A DNA stretch of 64,000 nucleotides from Peribacillus loiseleuriae (GCF_001183985.1 NZ_LFZW01000001.1:1457812-1521811), one strand, 5' to 3'. Numbered from the stretch's first letter, positions 1 to 9,114 are shown. A program made the numbers and translations. The notes: a model not told the origin generated them from the letters alone.

Positions 1-824
1 CTTTTCAAGAAGGCAATGCTGTCCGTTTGATTATTAATGGGATGAAAATTTTTTATGGATTTGTCTTTTCAAAAAAACGTGATAAAGAACAGCATATACA
101 GGTCACAGCTTACGATCAGCTTAGATATTTTAAAAATAAAGATACGTATGTCTACTCTAATAAGAGAGCCGATGAAGTAGTAAAAATGATCGTAAATGAT
201 TTTCTTCTAAACGTTGGTACTCTTGAAAATACTGTGCATAAGATTGCTTCCAAAATAGAAGATAACAAGACGTTATTTGATATTGTACAAAGTGCCTTGG
301 ATGATACCCTAATGACCAAGAAGAAAATGTATGTTCTTTATGATGACTTCGGAAAGCTAGCATTAAAAGATATCAGTAAAATGAAACTGGATCTTCTGAT
401 TGATGAAGAAACCGGAGAGAACTTTACTTATTCGTCATCTATCGACGAGCAAACCTATAACAAAATCAAACTTTCCTATGAAAACAAAGAAAAAGGTGTA
501 CGTGAAATTTATATTGCTCAACATGGCGCAAACATGAACAAATGGGGTGTCTTGCAATACTTCGAGAAAATTGATGGTAATGTAAATGGGAAAGTAAAAG
601 CAAATGCCCTTTTAGAACTGTACAATCAAAGAACTCGTAATCTAACCATAAACAATGCGTTAGGAGATTGGCGTGTGCGTGGCGGTAGTTTGATAGCAGT
701 AATATTAAACCTCGGAGATTTAATAACAAATAACTATATGTTAGTTGAGAAAGTAAAACATTCTTATAGAGATGATGAGCACTTTATGAACTTGACTCTT
801 AGGGGCGGTGAATTTATTGCCTAA
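1..824 (+). CDS. xkdQ: Phage tail hub/baseplate protein XkdQ-like (5' end outside window)
   Basis: The reading frame is open to the window edge (codons from base 3), so the N-terminus is missing; the in-window start codons are internal. The visible 273 or so residues match the XkdQ/YqbQ type of PBSX-like contractile tails: a short beta-rich stretch (FYGFVFSKKRD) followed by an 'AYDQLRYFKNKDTYVY' segment and a late-control-D-like fold. It is directly followed by XkdR-, XkdS-, XkdT- and XkdU-type genes with overlapping ends, the usual order of a baseplate operon. Role by family: structural hub between tail tube and baseplate. The family assignment rests on motif memory and gene order. Confidence 0.8.
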   Translation, partial: FQEGNAVRLIINGMKIFYGFVFSKKRDKEQHIQVTAYDQLRYFKNKDTYVYSNKRADEVVKMIVNDFLLNVGTLENTVHKIASKIEDNKTLFDIVQSALDDTLMTKKKMYVLYDDFGKLALKDISKMKLDLLIDEETGENFTYSSSIDEQTYNKIKLSYENKEKGVREIYIAQHGANMNKWGVLQYFEKIDGNVNGKVKANALLELYNQRTRNLTINNALGDWRVRGGSLIAVILNLGDLITNNYMLVEKVKHSYRDDEHFMNLTLRGGEFIA

Positions 825-1074
825 TTTAGTGGATCTTATTAAAAAGATTGCTTTAAATGTAGTGGAGGATTCCAAGCCGGTTGCTGTAGTGTTTGGTGAG
901 GTTGTAAGTGCTAGCCCTTTAAAGGTCAATATAGAACAAAAACTAACCTTAGAAGATGCCCATTTAATTCTCCCTGCTCGGATTAAAGAGGGTCAACCTC
1001 TTAAAGAAGGGGAAAATGTAATACTCTTACGGCAACAAAAAGGGCAATTGTTCGTTGTCTTAGATCGGATGTGA
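808..1074 (+). CDS. xkdR: XkdR-like baseplate protein (DUF2577)
   Basis: An 88-residue protein overlapping the 3' end of the xkdQ-like gene by 17 bases, with GTG at 808 as the likely start (a TTG at 817 is possible). It has an N-terminal helix (NLVDLIKKIALNVVEDSKP) followed by a small beta-barrel-like segment ending in KGQLFVVLDRM, typical of DUF2577 proteins placed between XkdQ and XkdS in PBSX-type phages. Its exact structural role is not established; it is presumed to be part of the tail hub. Confidence 0.75.
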   Translation: MNLLPNLVDLIKKIALNVVEDSKPVAVVFGEVVSASPLKVNIEQKLTLEDAHLILPARIKEGQPLKEGENVILLRQQKGQLFVVLDRM

Positions 1075-1079
1075 TAATT

Positions 1080-1481
1080 ATGATCCCTAACGATAATAAT
1101 GATTTGCAAAGTGATTTTGAAATAGAAGAACAACCTACCAAAACATATGAGATAGATTTAAACAAAAATCGTGTAGCTGGTAATGTGGACGGTTTAGCTG
1201 CAGTTAAACAAACGGTATTTTTAATACTGAATACAGAGCGTTATGAGCATATTATCTATTCGTGGAATTATGGTATAGAATTGCATGATTTATATGGGGA
1301 ACCTACATCATATGTTATTCCCGAATTAAAAAGAAGAATATACGAGGCATTAACACAGGATGAAAGGATTCTTGGGGTTGATGCTTTTTCTTTTGATGTG
1401 AAAAAGAAATCGATCCATCTTACATTTACCGTTAACACCATATATGGCGACTTTGAATCTGAAAGGACGGTGAAGATCTAA
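1080..1481 (+). CDS. xkdS: XkdS-like baseplate wedge protein (DUF2634)
   Basis: About 133 residues. ATG at 1080 is preferred over GTG at 1071, which overlaps the upstream stop. The middle carries the family-like KNRVAGNVDGLAAVKQTVFLILNT stretch (gp25-like fold: 'tERYEHIIYSWNYGIEL') shared by lysozyme-like baseplate wedge proteins of contractile tails. Its stop overlaps the ATG of the xkdT-like gene, so the two are probably translationally coupled. Confidence 0.78.
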   Translation: MIPNDNNDLQSDFEIEEQPTKTYEIDLNKNRVAGNVDGLAAVKQTVFLILNTERYEHIIYSWNYGIELHDLYGEPTSYVIPELKRRIYEALTQDERILGVDAFSFDVKKKSIHLTFTVNTIYGDFESERTVKI

Positions 1482-2545
1482 TGTACGAGCACATAACGTA
1501 TGATCTTGTTATGCAAAGAATGCTGGATGAGGTCCCAGATGATGTTGATAAGAGAGAAGGGTCGATTATTTGGAATGCTTTAGCTCCAGCTGCTATTGAA
1601 GTATGTAATATGTATGCTGAAATAGATTACACATATGATCAAACGTTTGCTGATACGGCCGAAGACGAGTATTTGATTCGGCGATGTGCGGAGCGTGGAA
1701 TTACTCCAGATCCTGCTACTCACGCGATATTCAAGGGTGAATTTAACATGGATGTTCCAATAGAATCTCGTTTTTCTCTAGAAGACTTTAACTATGTAGT
1801 TAGAGAAAAAATTAGTGAAGGAATCTATAAGTTGGAATGTGAAGCTGAAGGGGTGGGTTCAAATTCCTTTTTAGGACCTTTGATTCCTGTTGAGTATATC
1901 GACGGTTTGACCATCGCAAGATTAACAGAGTTATTAGTTCCTGGTGAAGATGGAGACGATAACGAATCCCTTAGACGAAAATATTTTAATAGCTTCAATT
2001 CTCAAGCTTTTGGGGGGAATGCGGCTGATTATAAAGAAAAGACGAATAAGCTTCCCGGTGTTGGTGGTGTGAAGGTCTACCGAGCATGGAATGGTGGGGG
2101 GACTGTTAAACTGGTCATCATTAATTCTGATTACCATAAACCAAGCGCAACTCTCATTGCCGATGTCCAAACAGGTATTGATCCTTTAGAAAACCAAGGA
2201 GAAGGAGTAGGAATAGCACCAATTGGTCATGTAGTCACTGTAGATGGTGTTTTGGAGGCGATATTAAACATTGCCACCGATGTAACATTACAAGATGGCT
2301 GGACTTGGGATGATGTAGAATCATCTTTTTTTTCTGTAATTGATGATTATTTTTCTGAGCTCGCCGAGACATGGGCCAAATCTGATAACCTTGTGGTCCG
2401 CATTAGTCAAATAGAAACAAGATTGCTAAATGTAACAGGAGTCGTCGATATCATGAATACGACAATTAATGGAGCTCAACAGAACATAATACTGGATGCG
2501 GATAGTATTCCTGTAAGGGGTGGTGTTAATGGACAGAGAAATTGA
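1481..2545 (+). CDS. xkdT: XkdT-like baseplate J family protein
   Basis: 354 residues, normal length for XkdT/YqbT (Baseplate_J domain). The N-terminus has the typical 'DVDKREGSIIWNALAPAAIEV' segment; residues about 150-190 carry GEDGDDNESLRRKYFNSFNSQAFGG-type sequence characteristic of gpJ-like wedge proteins. Gpj-family proteins form the baseplate wedge together with gp25-like proteins, here encoded immediately upstream. The downstream gene starts inside its last codons. Confidence 0.85.
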   Translation: MYEHITYDLVMQRMLDEVPDDVDKREGSIIWNALAPAAIEVCNMYAEIDYTYDQTFADTAEDEYLIRRCAERGITPDPATHAIFKGEFNMDVPIESRFSLEDFNYVVREKISEGIYKLECEAEGVGSNSFLGPLIPVEYIDGLTIARLTELLVPGEDGDDNESLRRKYFNSFNSQAFGGNAADYKEKTNKLPGVGGVKVYRAWNGGGTVKLVIINSDYHKPSATLIADVQTGIDPLENQGEGVGIAPIGHVVTVDGVLEAILNIATDVTLQDGWTWDDVESSFFSVIDDYFSELAETWAKSDNLVVRISQIETRLLNVTGVVDIMNTTINGAQQNIILDADSIPVRGGVNGQRN

Positions 2546-3077
2546 ATTATTACAGTACCTCCCTCCCGTTTTACAAGAAATAAAAGAGTATCAAATACTG
2601 ACACGTGCTGAAAAGCAGGATATTAATGAATTATCAGCTGCTATAAAACAACTTAAAGATGATCAATTTGTAAGCACGTCAACTTTAGTTGGTGTTCAAA
2701 GACGTGAAAAATTAATGAGAATCACACCAAAAGGTACGGATACACTTGATGAAAGAAAGTTCCGGATATTAGTTAGGATGAATGAGCAGTTACCCAATAC
2801 ATTACGAACACTCGCAAGGCAGCTCATTAATCTTTGTGGTGAAGATGGCTATTCGTTAGTGCTAGATCATAACAACTATATATTAAAAGTTCGTATAGCT
2901 TTGACTGCAAAATCAAATTTCCAAGCTGTTGAAAATCTACTGGATAGGGTAGTGCCAGCAAACTTAATCATTGATTTAAGCTTAAAATACAATCAATATA
3001 GCGCGTTAAGCAAATTCACTCACGGCCAACTGAGTAACTATACGCATGAACAATTAAGAAATGAGGTGTTTAATTAA
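2529..3077 (+). CDS. xkdU: XkdU-like tail protein (DUF2313/YmfQ family)
   Basis: 182 residues from ATG 2529, chosen because AAGGGGTGG lies a normal distance upstream; GTG 2520 is the longer option. The start MDREIELLQYLPPVLQEIKEYQ is typical of YmfQ/XkdU proteins, which follow gpJ and precede the tail fibre. The family is thought to connect baseplate and fibre (gpI-like). It overlaps xkdT by 17 bases and its stop overlaps the next ATG. Confidence 0.8.
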   Translation: MDREIELLQYLPPVLQEIKEYQILTRAEKQDINELSAAIKQLKDDQFVSTSTLVGVQRREKLMRITPKGTDTLDERKFRILVRMNEQLPNTLRTLARQLINLCGEDGYSLVLDHNNYILKVRIALTAKSNFQAVENLLDRVVPANLIIDLSLKYNQYSALSKFTHGQLSNYTHEQLRNEVFN

Positions 3078-3517
3078 TGCCGACAACAACTCCTAATATT
3101 AAACTCACTAAACCAGGTCAAGATGAATTTTATGATGTGAAAGTTACGAATCAGAACTTGGATAAAATAGATACTGAGTTTAATAACATTCATGTTCAGG
3201 TTGAGAATATTGAACAAGATCTTGCTAAACATCAGGCGGATGATGCGAAGCGCATCAAAGTAAAACAGGGTATTACCATTGCATCAAATGGATGGCTGCT
3301 TAATCAATCCACTCAACTGTACGAATATAAATTAAATGATACGGATATCTTTGCAAATACAGTTGTGGATGTAAATATAAAAGTTACTGATTTAGAAAAA
3401 GCGAGCGATCTAAAATCAGCTAACGAGTCGTTTAATGGGTATGTACAACTGTATGCGGAGGCGAAGCCTACCGAAAATATTAGCTGTGATCTAAAGATGA
3501 TTAGGCAGGTGTTTTAG
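3077..3517 (+). CDS. Putative tail fibre base protein
   Basis: 146 residues. The N-terminal 30 (PNIKLTKPGQDEFYDVKVTN) match the conserved attachment segment at the start of many Bacillus phage fibres of the XkdV type, followed by a probable coiled coil (residues 30-60) and a beta-rich domain. It is much shorter than a complete fibre, so it probably forms the baseplate-proximal part with the next gene, which begins directly after its stop, supplying the distal part. Product inferred from position and N-terminal motif. Confidence 0.6.
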   Translation: MPTTTPNIKLTKPGQDEFYDVKVTNQNLDKIDTEFNNIHVQVENIEQDLAKHQADDAKRIKVKQGITIASNGWLLNQSTQLYEYKLNDTDIFANTVVDVNIKVTDLEKASDLKSANESFNGYVQLYAEAKPTENISCDLKMIRQVF

Positions 3518-4753
3518 ATGGCTATTGGAAGAGTTAACACAGGTAGTTCTGGAAGCAAGATTAAAGGACAAGGTGAATATATAGGCACGTATATTGATGA
3601 CATTAATAAAGGTGATTTGGTTACAACACGGAGGTACTTCGGTTTCGACGATATGTATAAGCTTCCGAATCCAGTTGTAACGATGACAGCCTCAACTTAT
3701 AGTGTAGGGATAAATAGTGATGCGTCTATAATCGTTTACGGCACGATGGGCACAAGTAACTTACAACCGCACAAACGTATAGGCGATGAACTTGTCAAAC
3801 TACCAGTAATAAGTGGTGTGTCCAGCCAAACCGTAAACGCTATTAAGTTCAGTATTGACGACAAGTATATGTTTGTCGGTTATAGTTCGTCACCCTTTCT
3901 GAAAATTTTTGAAGTTAATGGGGATACATTTAAGGAGATAAATTCCTTTGATGCGGTTACTAGTAGTGTACTTGCGATAGAGTTTAGTGGGGATGGCTCG
4001 CAGGTTTTTATAGGAACAACTAGCGCCCCCTACTTGCAAGTGTACAACATTATTGGTTCTGAATTTAGAAAAGGCGACCCTGTTGCTAACACCCCAACGA
4101 CACAAGTAAGGGATTTGTCTTTAAGTGGTGATGGAAAAACTTTGATAGTGGGACTTAGTAGTTCACCTTTCTTATTTGCGTACGATAGGATTGACGGTGT
4201 TTTAACACGCGTTACTAATATAGACGCGATGACTTCTGGATCAGGTCAAATGGGCTGGGGAGTAGCAACTTATCCGGATGGTAGTATTTTCGTAGTTGTA
4301 CACAGGTTCTCGCCGTATTTAGAAATGTATAAAAGGGACGGTAACTCGTTTAAGAAGTTACCTAAACCGCCGTTGACGATAAACGGGGCTGGAAACGCTT
4401 GTTCATTGACTAGCGATGGGCAGTATTTAGCGGTGTCATCAGAAGGTTCTCCATACATGTACATGTTTAAAGTAGAAGGGGAAAGTTTGACCCGATTATC
4501 TAATCCAGCCATTATTCCTATGGGCGAAGGTAAAGGCATTTCATTTGCAAGAAACGCCCCTTACCTAGTGTATGGTCATGATTCATCTCCATATATGACT
4601 GTTTTTAAGTCTGACATACTAGGAGAGTATATCCATAAGTATAGCGGATTCGGAGATTTATCGAAGGGAAATTTCGTAAACTTCGGAGTAGCTAAATCTC
4701 CTGGTGCAGCAAATAGTACTAATAAAAAAATTACAACTATACCAATTAAATAA
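3518..4753 (+). CDS. Beta-propeller tail protein, probable receptor-binding module
   Basis: 411 residues. After a 30-residue leader the body consists of about seven imperfect repeats of 45-50 residues, each with a 'S.DG..l.vg.ssSPyL.vy...g..f.kl' pattern (SSSPFLKIFEV, TSAPYLQVYNI, SSSPFLFAYDR, RFSPYLEMYKR, EGSPYMYMFKV, DSSPYMTVFKS). Seven such units are consistent with a seven-bladed propeller. A C-terminal tail (about 370-411) resembles the N-terminal 'GDLVTTRRYFGFDDM' segment (KYSGFGDLSKGNFVN). Function as a surface-recognising fibre tip is inferred from position between the fibre base and tail-end genes. Confidence 0.6.
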   Translation: MAIGRVNTGSSGSKIKGQGEYIGTYIDDINKGDLVTTRRYFGFDDMYKLPNPVVTMTASTYSVGINSDASIIVYGTMGTSNLQPHKRIGDELVKLPVISGVSSQTVNAIKFSIDDKYMFVGYSSSPFLKIFEVNGDTFKEINSFDAVTSSVLAIEFSGDGSQVFIGTTSAPYLQVYNIIGSEFRKGDPVANTPTTQVRDLSLSGDGKTLIVGLSSSPFLFAYDRIDGVLTRVTNIDAMTSGSGQMGWGVATYPDGSIFVVVHRFSPYLEMYKRDGNSFKKLPKPPLTINGAGNACSLTSDGQYLAVSSEGSPYMYMFKVEGESLTRLSNPAIIPMGEGKGISFARNAPYLVYGHDSSPYMTVFKSDILGEYIHKYSGFGDLSKGNFVNFGVAKSPGAANSTNKKITTIPIK

Positions 4754-4767
4754 CGGGGGTAAATGAA

Positions 4768-5019
4768 ATGAAGTTTTATTTACAAGTACAAAAAGACGGT
4801 CTGATAACGGACGCGATTACGTATCCATACGGCAATTACATTGAATATGAGGTGGAACATTTGCCGCCCGGTGTGAATGGCGGTTGGTTCAAATTAGAAA
4901 ATGGTGTGATTGTTGAATATCCCGAATTAAAACCTAAAACAGAATCAGAAGAAATCGCGGATCTAAAAAACCAAGTAGCAGATCTTTGGGAACTAATCTT
5001 ATTCGGAGGTAATGCATAA
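4768..5019 (+). CDS. Small phage tail-end protein (XkdW-like position)
   Basis: 83 residues with a good ribosome binding site (ACGGGGGT). The N-terminus is beta-rich (MKFYLQVQKDGLITDAITYP) and the C-terminus has a short coiled coil ending DLKNQVADLWELILFGGNA. This layout is common in small proteins encoded after a fibre gene in PBSX-like prophages. It overlaps the next start codon (TAATG). Specific function unknown; chaperone or fibre accessory are possibilities. Confidence 0.5.
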   Translation: MKFYLQVQKDGLITDAITYPYGNYIEYEVEHLPPGVNGGWFKLENGVIVEYPELKPKTESEEIADLKNQVADLWELILFGGNA

Positions 5020-5138
5020 TGAATGAAATAAAATTAAGAGGTTACAAGTTCCTTATTGAAATGAACCGAATAACGAATGATGACGTGCCAGAACCATATA
5101 AAACAGCCATCTTGGACGAGCAAGTTATTACGGAATAG
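5019..5138 (+). CDS. 39-residue tail-end ORF, apparently cut short by a TAG
   Basis: Translation-coupled to the preceding gene (TAATG). The peptide ends in EQVITE, then TAG, and the frame continues as EDYMQ. The equivalent end of the later tail-end gene reads YITEDEYVETM, so this ORF looks like an XkdX-type small protein with a nonsense codon near its C-terminus. Whether the short form is functional cannot be told from sequence. Confidence 0.45.
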   Translation: MNEIKLRGYKFLIEMNRITNDDVPEPYKTAILDEQVITE

Positions 5139-5165
5139 GAAGATTATATGCAGTAACCAAAACAC

Positions 5166-5187
5166 CCAATGAGGTGTATTTTTTATG
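5166..5187 (+). terminator. Hairpin terminator after first fibre cassette
   Basis: ACACC-CAATGA-GGTGT followed by a T-run. A closely similar hairpin ends the second fibre cassette near 8703. Confidence 0.55.
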
Positions 5188-5220
5188 ACCTTCTTTTCAA
5201 AAAAATAAAGAGGTGAGATC

Positions 5221-5730
5221 ATGCCGAAAAGAGTAAAAGATTTACTATTTACTTATTTATATGGAGTAGAGGTGCCACTTCCTCAACATGAGGGGCAGGA
5301 TGGAGAATTTGAAATCACGGGAGAAAATAATCCTTTACCAGTTAAATTGACAGGTGGGCAGAGCGTTACTCTTCAAGCTGGTGATATTACGCTTGGTGAT
5401 CTACAATTTAAAATTCTCGATTTTACTTTCCACAATGCCGCAATAACCGTGGCTAATGGAAATGAATTTGAAGTGTTGGCATTCAAAGATATAACGATTG
5501 ATATTTACGGAACATCAACAAATCGAACAATCTTATTTGAAGCAGCAGGACCTAGTGGAGTTTTCAAACCCATCCAAGGGGTCAAAAATGATGACTTCGC
5601 TATGGGTACGCAAACAAGTGGATCTAATGAATCTTGGAGTTTTTCCATTACAGGACAAAAGAAATTCCGTGTTCGTATATCAGCAATTAGTGGTGGGAAT
5701 GTAACAATTAAAGGAACGGCGGTGGCATAA
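5221..5730 (+). CDS. Hypothetical prophage structural protein
   Basis: 169 residues, ATG after a strong AGAGGTGAG site. All-beta appearance: alternating hydrophobic strands with a C-terminal galactose-binding-like stretch (SWSFSITGQKKFRVRISAISGGNVTIKG). It sits at the start of the second fibre cassette and overlaps the ATG of the large fibre gene. I do not recognise the family; a baseplate or fibre-associated beta-sandwich is the most economical reading. Confidence 0.55.
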   Translation: MPKRVKDLLFTYLYGVEVPLPQHEGQDGEFEITGENNPLPVKLTGGQSVTLQAGDITLGDLQFKILDFTFHNAAITVANGNEFEVLAFKDITIDIYGTSTNRTILFEAAGPSGVFKPIQGVKNDDFAMGTQTSGSNESWSFSITGQKKFRVRISAISGGNVTIKGTAVA

Positions 5731-8234
5731 TGGCAGATATAATCGCAAGAGGAATGGCAAAGAAAATAGACGATAAAGTAGAAGAAACTAATAGACAGTT
5801 GGCCGAAACTAACCGCCGAGATCAAGTCCTAACACAAGGTTTACAAGTCCTGCAATCTGACCAGAACGCACCACTCGATGTGCGTGTGGAAGGTTGTACG
5901 AGAGTTCCAATGCATAACACGGTACTTTCTCCTGGTAGCTATTACGTCCTTGCCGACAAACGAACGAAGCTGAAATGGGCAGATGCTACTATTACGACTG
6001 GTGTAGCGAAATTTACTGCAAAAGCAGAGCGTCCTACGATTATACGTGTGGCTAATTTTGAGTCTAAAATTTCGGGGAGTGCGGTGGAGAATCCGCATAT
6101 TGCGAAAAGAGGACAAGGTTCAGCCCTTTTGACACCTTCTTCTGGTGCATTTGTTGAAGAAATAACGGGTTCTAATGGCTACGCTGATATACAATCATTA
6201 AACGGAATCACTAGGGCAATGAGCGCTGGTATAAAAGACAATATAGCTCAACAACTATTCTCCTTTGATATCATTCAAGAAATCGAACGCCAAATCGGAC
6301 GTATCCCTAGATTGACGATTACTTATAAGGTGCAGTGGTTGAAAGATAATATCGCGAAGTTGTCTGCTAACTGGCATGGATTTGGTAGTAGTGTTGGTGG
6401 GAATAAGGCAACAGTAGCAATGTGGAGTAATGATGCAATGAAATGGTATGGGAACATTTCAAGCTCTTCTCCGAACATCACGAAAATAACAAGACCAGTG
6501 TCGACTCAAGCGGACATAAACGTAGTTATTAGTGTAGACGGTTTCGTCCACTTCCTAGCCTATGCTGAACCAGCAGGAGAAAGTAGTCCGGGTATGGTTG
6601 TCCCTTCGACGATATCAACCGATATGGTAGAGCTCGAAATCGAACTAAAACCCGAAGCTATTCTACACGACCCACGGGTACCTCTTTTCGAAGTTGATAA
6701 ATCGGAGTACGACAAATTACTCGTGAATTATGATGAAAACACTGTTTTATCTCGTTATCCACGAGTTGAAGGTACGAAGCATTTGCAGGGCGTTTATGTA
6801 ATGGCTGAAGGTGCGAATCTATTCCCGGCTTTTTATGAAGCTGATATTATTAGCGCCAGCGCAAGTGTTAAAGCACCGTATGAAGTAGAATTTACAAATC
6901 CATCTGCGAATCAAGAAATTAAGTTTATGAAACTTCCAACTATAAAGAATCAAGTTTACACATTTAAAGTTAATTCTATTTCTAATGGTGCAGTAAGAAT
7001 TTATGTTCGGGATAAAAACGGAATTGAAATAACTAAAATCATTTTAACGGGTGAACAGTTTGTCACTTTCACAGCAACTAGCGAGATAACTGAGGTAACC
7101 TTCCGGGCGGTTGACTCCGGAATAAAATGTACCTTTAAAGATCCAATGCTCACACTAGGATCAACAGCCAAGCCACATGTCCCAAGAAATCCATCTTATC
7201 TTTTTGCTAACGTCAAGCTAGGACAAATTGGCGATAAAAAAGATATTTTAATGTACGATAATGGGGATTGGAAAGTCAGACGTGAAACAACACTTGACGT
7301 AATATTGGATGGGAGTTTGCCGTGGGCTTTTAGCGCGAATAAAACAGGATTCAAGGCGTTCGCATTTACTAATCCAACTAACATCATTGCGTCAAGTAAT
7401 CAATTTAAACTGAGCAAGTATAATGGTTCAGTTCTTAATGGATTAATCGGTGACACAACATCATCGGATAACTCTTATACAGGGGCAAGTAGTTTAGTTA
7501 TTACCGTTTCTAATACTGATACTGGATTTACAGAATCTGTGGCACCAACATCTGATGAAATCAAAGCCTACTTCAACGGCTGGCAAGTGAAGACTGTTGA
7601 TGCTAATGGTAAGCCTACTGCATGGAAATCTATCGTAGACGGTTCGGATGCACCAACGCAGACTCTTGCTTATGTGAAGACGAATATGGCACCTAATTAC
7701 ACGCCTTATAAATTGTCGTATGTTTTAGCTACTCCTGTTACGGAAGTTGTAAATCACTTAGTCGAGGGTGATATTGCGGTTAATGGGCTGACTCAGATCG
7801 AGGTTGGTAGTGGGGTTATTGTGCGGGAGAAGGTTACGCCTGTAATAAATGGTGTTAATTATCTTTTGAATTATATTTCCATGCCTACAACACACTTTAA
7901 AAATACACCATTAAGAATTGTTGGATTGTATAAAAATGGTCAACGAGATACTAAATGGCTTATTGGTGTGGACTCATCTTACAAAAACAATATTCGAATA
8001 TACATTCCACAAGCAGACTTCGATCCAGCATCAGAATACACAGTAACCTACATCGCTCTAGATAAAGAAAAATTAACCACGAATTCTGTTTCTGTTCCTG
8101 TTAGTTGGGCTGGATCACTGCCAAGTGCGGTTAAGGATATTGCGAATAAGCAGAGTGATATTGCTACCACGGTAAGTGTATATTCCAAGTTGATATACGA
8201 TATGCTTGTTCGCATGAAAGCAGGTGGAATCTAA
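5730..8234 (+). CDS. Large tail fibre / receptor-binding protein
   Basis: 834 residues, the largest protein of the prophage segment. The N-terminus (residues 1-50) is a probable coiled coil (DDKVEETNRQLAETNRRDQVL). The rest is beta-rich with low-complexity Thr/Ser/Asn strands and carbohydrate-binding-module-like segments (about 360-470), as in fibre or side-tail proteins of Bacillus phages. A C-terminal helix (NKQSDIATTVSVYSKLIYDML) may trimerise. It overlaps flanking genes at both ends. Host-recognition role inferred. Confidence 0.6.
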   Translation: MADIIARGMAKKIDDKVEETNRQLAETNRRDQVLTQGLQVLQSDQNAPLDVRVEGCTRVPMHNTVLSPGSYYVLADKRTKLKWADATITTGVAKFTAKAERPTIIRVANFESKISGSAVENPHIAKRGQGSALLTPSSGAFVEEITGSNGYADIQSLNGITRAMSAGIKDNIAQQLFSFDIIQEIERQIGRIPRLTITYKVQWLKDNIAKLSANWHGFGSSVGGNKATVAMWSNDAMKWYGNISSSSPNITKITRPVSTQADINVVISVDGFVHFLAYAEPAGESSPGMVVPSTISTDMVELEIELKPEAILHDPRVPLFEVDKSEYDKLLVNYDENTVLSRYPRVEGTKHLQGVYVMAEGANLFPAFYEADIISASASVKAPYEVEFTNPSANQEIKFMKLPTIKNQVYTFKVNSISNGAVRIYVRDKNGIEITKIILTGEQFVTFTATSEITEVTFRAVDSGIKCTFKDPMLTLGSTAKPHVPRNPSYLFANVKLGQIGDKKDILMYDNGDWKVRRETTLDVILDGSLPWAFSANKTGFKAFAFTNPTNIIASSNQFKLSKYNGSVLNGLIGDTTSSDNSYTGASSLVITVSNTDTGFTESVAPTSDEIKAYFNGWQVKTVDANGKPTAWKSIVDGSDAPTQTLAYVKTNMAPNYTPYKLSYVLATPVTEVVNHLVEGDIAVNGLTQIEVGSGVIVREKVTPVINGVNYLLNYISMPTTHFKNTPLRIVGLYKNGQRDTKWLIGVDSSYKNNIRIYIPQADFDPASEYTVTYIALDKEKLTTNSVSVPVSWAGSLPSAVKDIANKQSDIATTVSVYSKLIYDMLVRMKAGGI

Positions 8235-8235
8235 T

Positions 8236-8421
8236 ATGGAAGAATTACTACAACGTGTACTAGACGAATTAGGAAAAACACAAGATGAATTCGATAGAGA
8301 AGTTGAAAAACTAAGAGGCGAAACAGACCAAGCGAAGAAGTTAGAAACACTTAAGCAGCAACAAGAAGAAACCAGTACTCTACTACTAGAATTCATGGAA
8401 CATATTGCAGGAGGTATGTAA
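8236..8421 (+). CDS. Small coiled-coil prophage protein
   Basis: 61 residues from ATG 8236 (site GGTGGA upstream; GTG 8224 would lie inside the fibre gene end). Nearly the whole chain is a heptad-patterned helix (LLQRVLDELGKTQDEFDREVEKL). It lies between the large fibre and the tail-end gene. Likely a fibre chaperone or oligomerisation factor, but this is inference. Confidence 0.5.
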   Translation: MEELLQRVLDELGKTQDEFDREVEKLRGETDQAKKLETLKQQQEETSTLLLEFMEHIAGGM

Positions 8422-8424
8422 CAA

Positions 8425-8703
8425 ATGGCTATACTATCTTTTATGACAACATCATACGCACAAAACGTGTACATCTATGGAGCCAGAAAATTTGATGGTG
8501 GAGTTCCTGTCGAGTATCACGCATCTGTTAAGGAACATGCAGCCACAAAGTATTATGATTGGCAGATTAAAGAAGCGTATGACAAAGCATACATTACTGA
8601 AGATGAATATGTGGAGACGATGAAGATTAAGAATCCTGATTGGGAACTTCCAAAACCGAAAGTTGAAACTCCGATAGTACCAGAGGAAGCACCTACTGAG
8701 TAA
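8425..8703 (+). CDS. XkdX-like tail-end protein
   Basis: 92 residues, three bases after the preceding stop. It contains KEAYDKAYITEDEYVETMKIKNPDW-type sequence, the part shared with the shorter ORF at 5019-5138 and a decayed fragment at 9115-9150. The C-terminus is acidic and proline-rich (VETPIVPEEAPTE). XkdX-type proteins end tail operons in PBSX-like prophages; their function is unknown. A hairpin terminator overlaps the stop region. Confidence 0.5.
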   Translation: MAILSFMTTSYAQNVYIYGARKFDGGVPVEYHASVKEHAATKYYDWQIKEAYDKAYITEDEYVETMKIKNPDWELPKPKVETPIVPEEAPTE

Positions 8704-8719
8704 GGTGTATTTTTTACGC
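8690..8719 (+). terminator. Hairpin terminator after second fibre cassette
   Basis: CACCTA-CTGAG-TAAGGTG followed by TATTTTTTA, overlapping the end of the upstream gene; matches the hairpin near 5166. Confidence 0.5.
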
Positions 8720-8785
8720 TCTCATTTTTATAAAATTATTTGATATACTATTTATTATTTTATAAAAGAAGTGAGAGTGTAAAAT

Positions 8786-9028
8786 TTGAAGGCTTTGAAC
8801 ATATTATTTTATTCATTAACAGTAGGAATATTACTGTTTTTAACCATTGCTATATTACCTGAACTTGAGTTTATAAAGTCTCTAAAATTCAATGTATCAA
8901 AGTGGATTTGGATGATCATCGCCACTATTTTTATATTAATAGTTAAAGAAAAAATGTGGATTAAAGTAGTTTCATTAATCTTAGGTTTAGTTTTTTATAT
9001 GTTAATTATTATTTTGTTTGTGTCTTAG
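8786..9028 (+). CDS. Small integral membrane protein, prophage-encoded
   Basis: 80 residues from TTG 8786 with AAGTGAGAG upstream. Two to three hydrophobic segments (about 5-24, 38-53, 59-79) separated by short charged loops cover almost the whole protein. No family recognised. It stands alone between terminators, so it is transcribed as its own unit. A superinfection-exclusion or lysis-associated role is conceivable but unsupported. Confidence 0.45.
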   Translation: MKALNILFYSLTVGILLFLTIAILPELEFIKSLKFNVSKWIWMIIATIFILIVKEKMWIKVVSLILGLVFYMLIIILFVS

Positions 9029-9074
9029 TTGGTGGAAACTGTCTAGTAGTTTCACGAAAAAATAAGCAAGGAAA

Positions 9075-9105
9075 AACCCGGTCAATTAATTGTCCGGGTT
9101 ATTTA
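9075..9105 (+). terminator. Rho-independent terminator
   Basis: AACCCGG-TCAATTAATTGT-CCGGGTT followed by ATTT; a strong GC-rich stem in AT-rich surroundings, after the small membrane protein gene. Confidence 0.6.
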
Positions 9106-9114
9106 AATCGTCTA

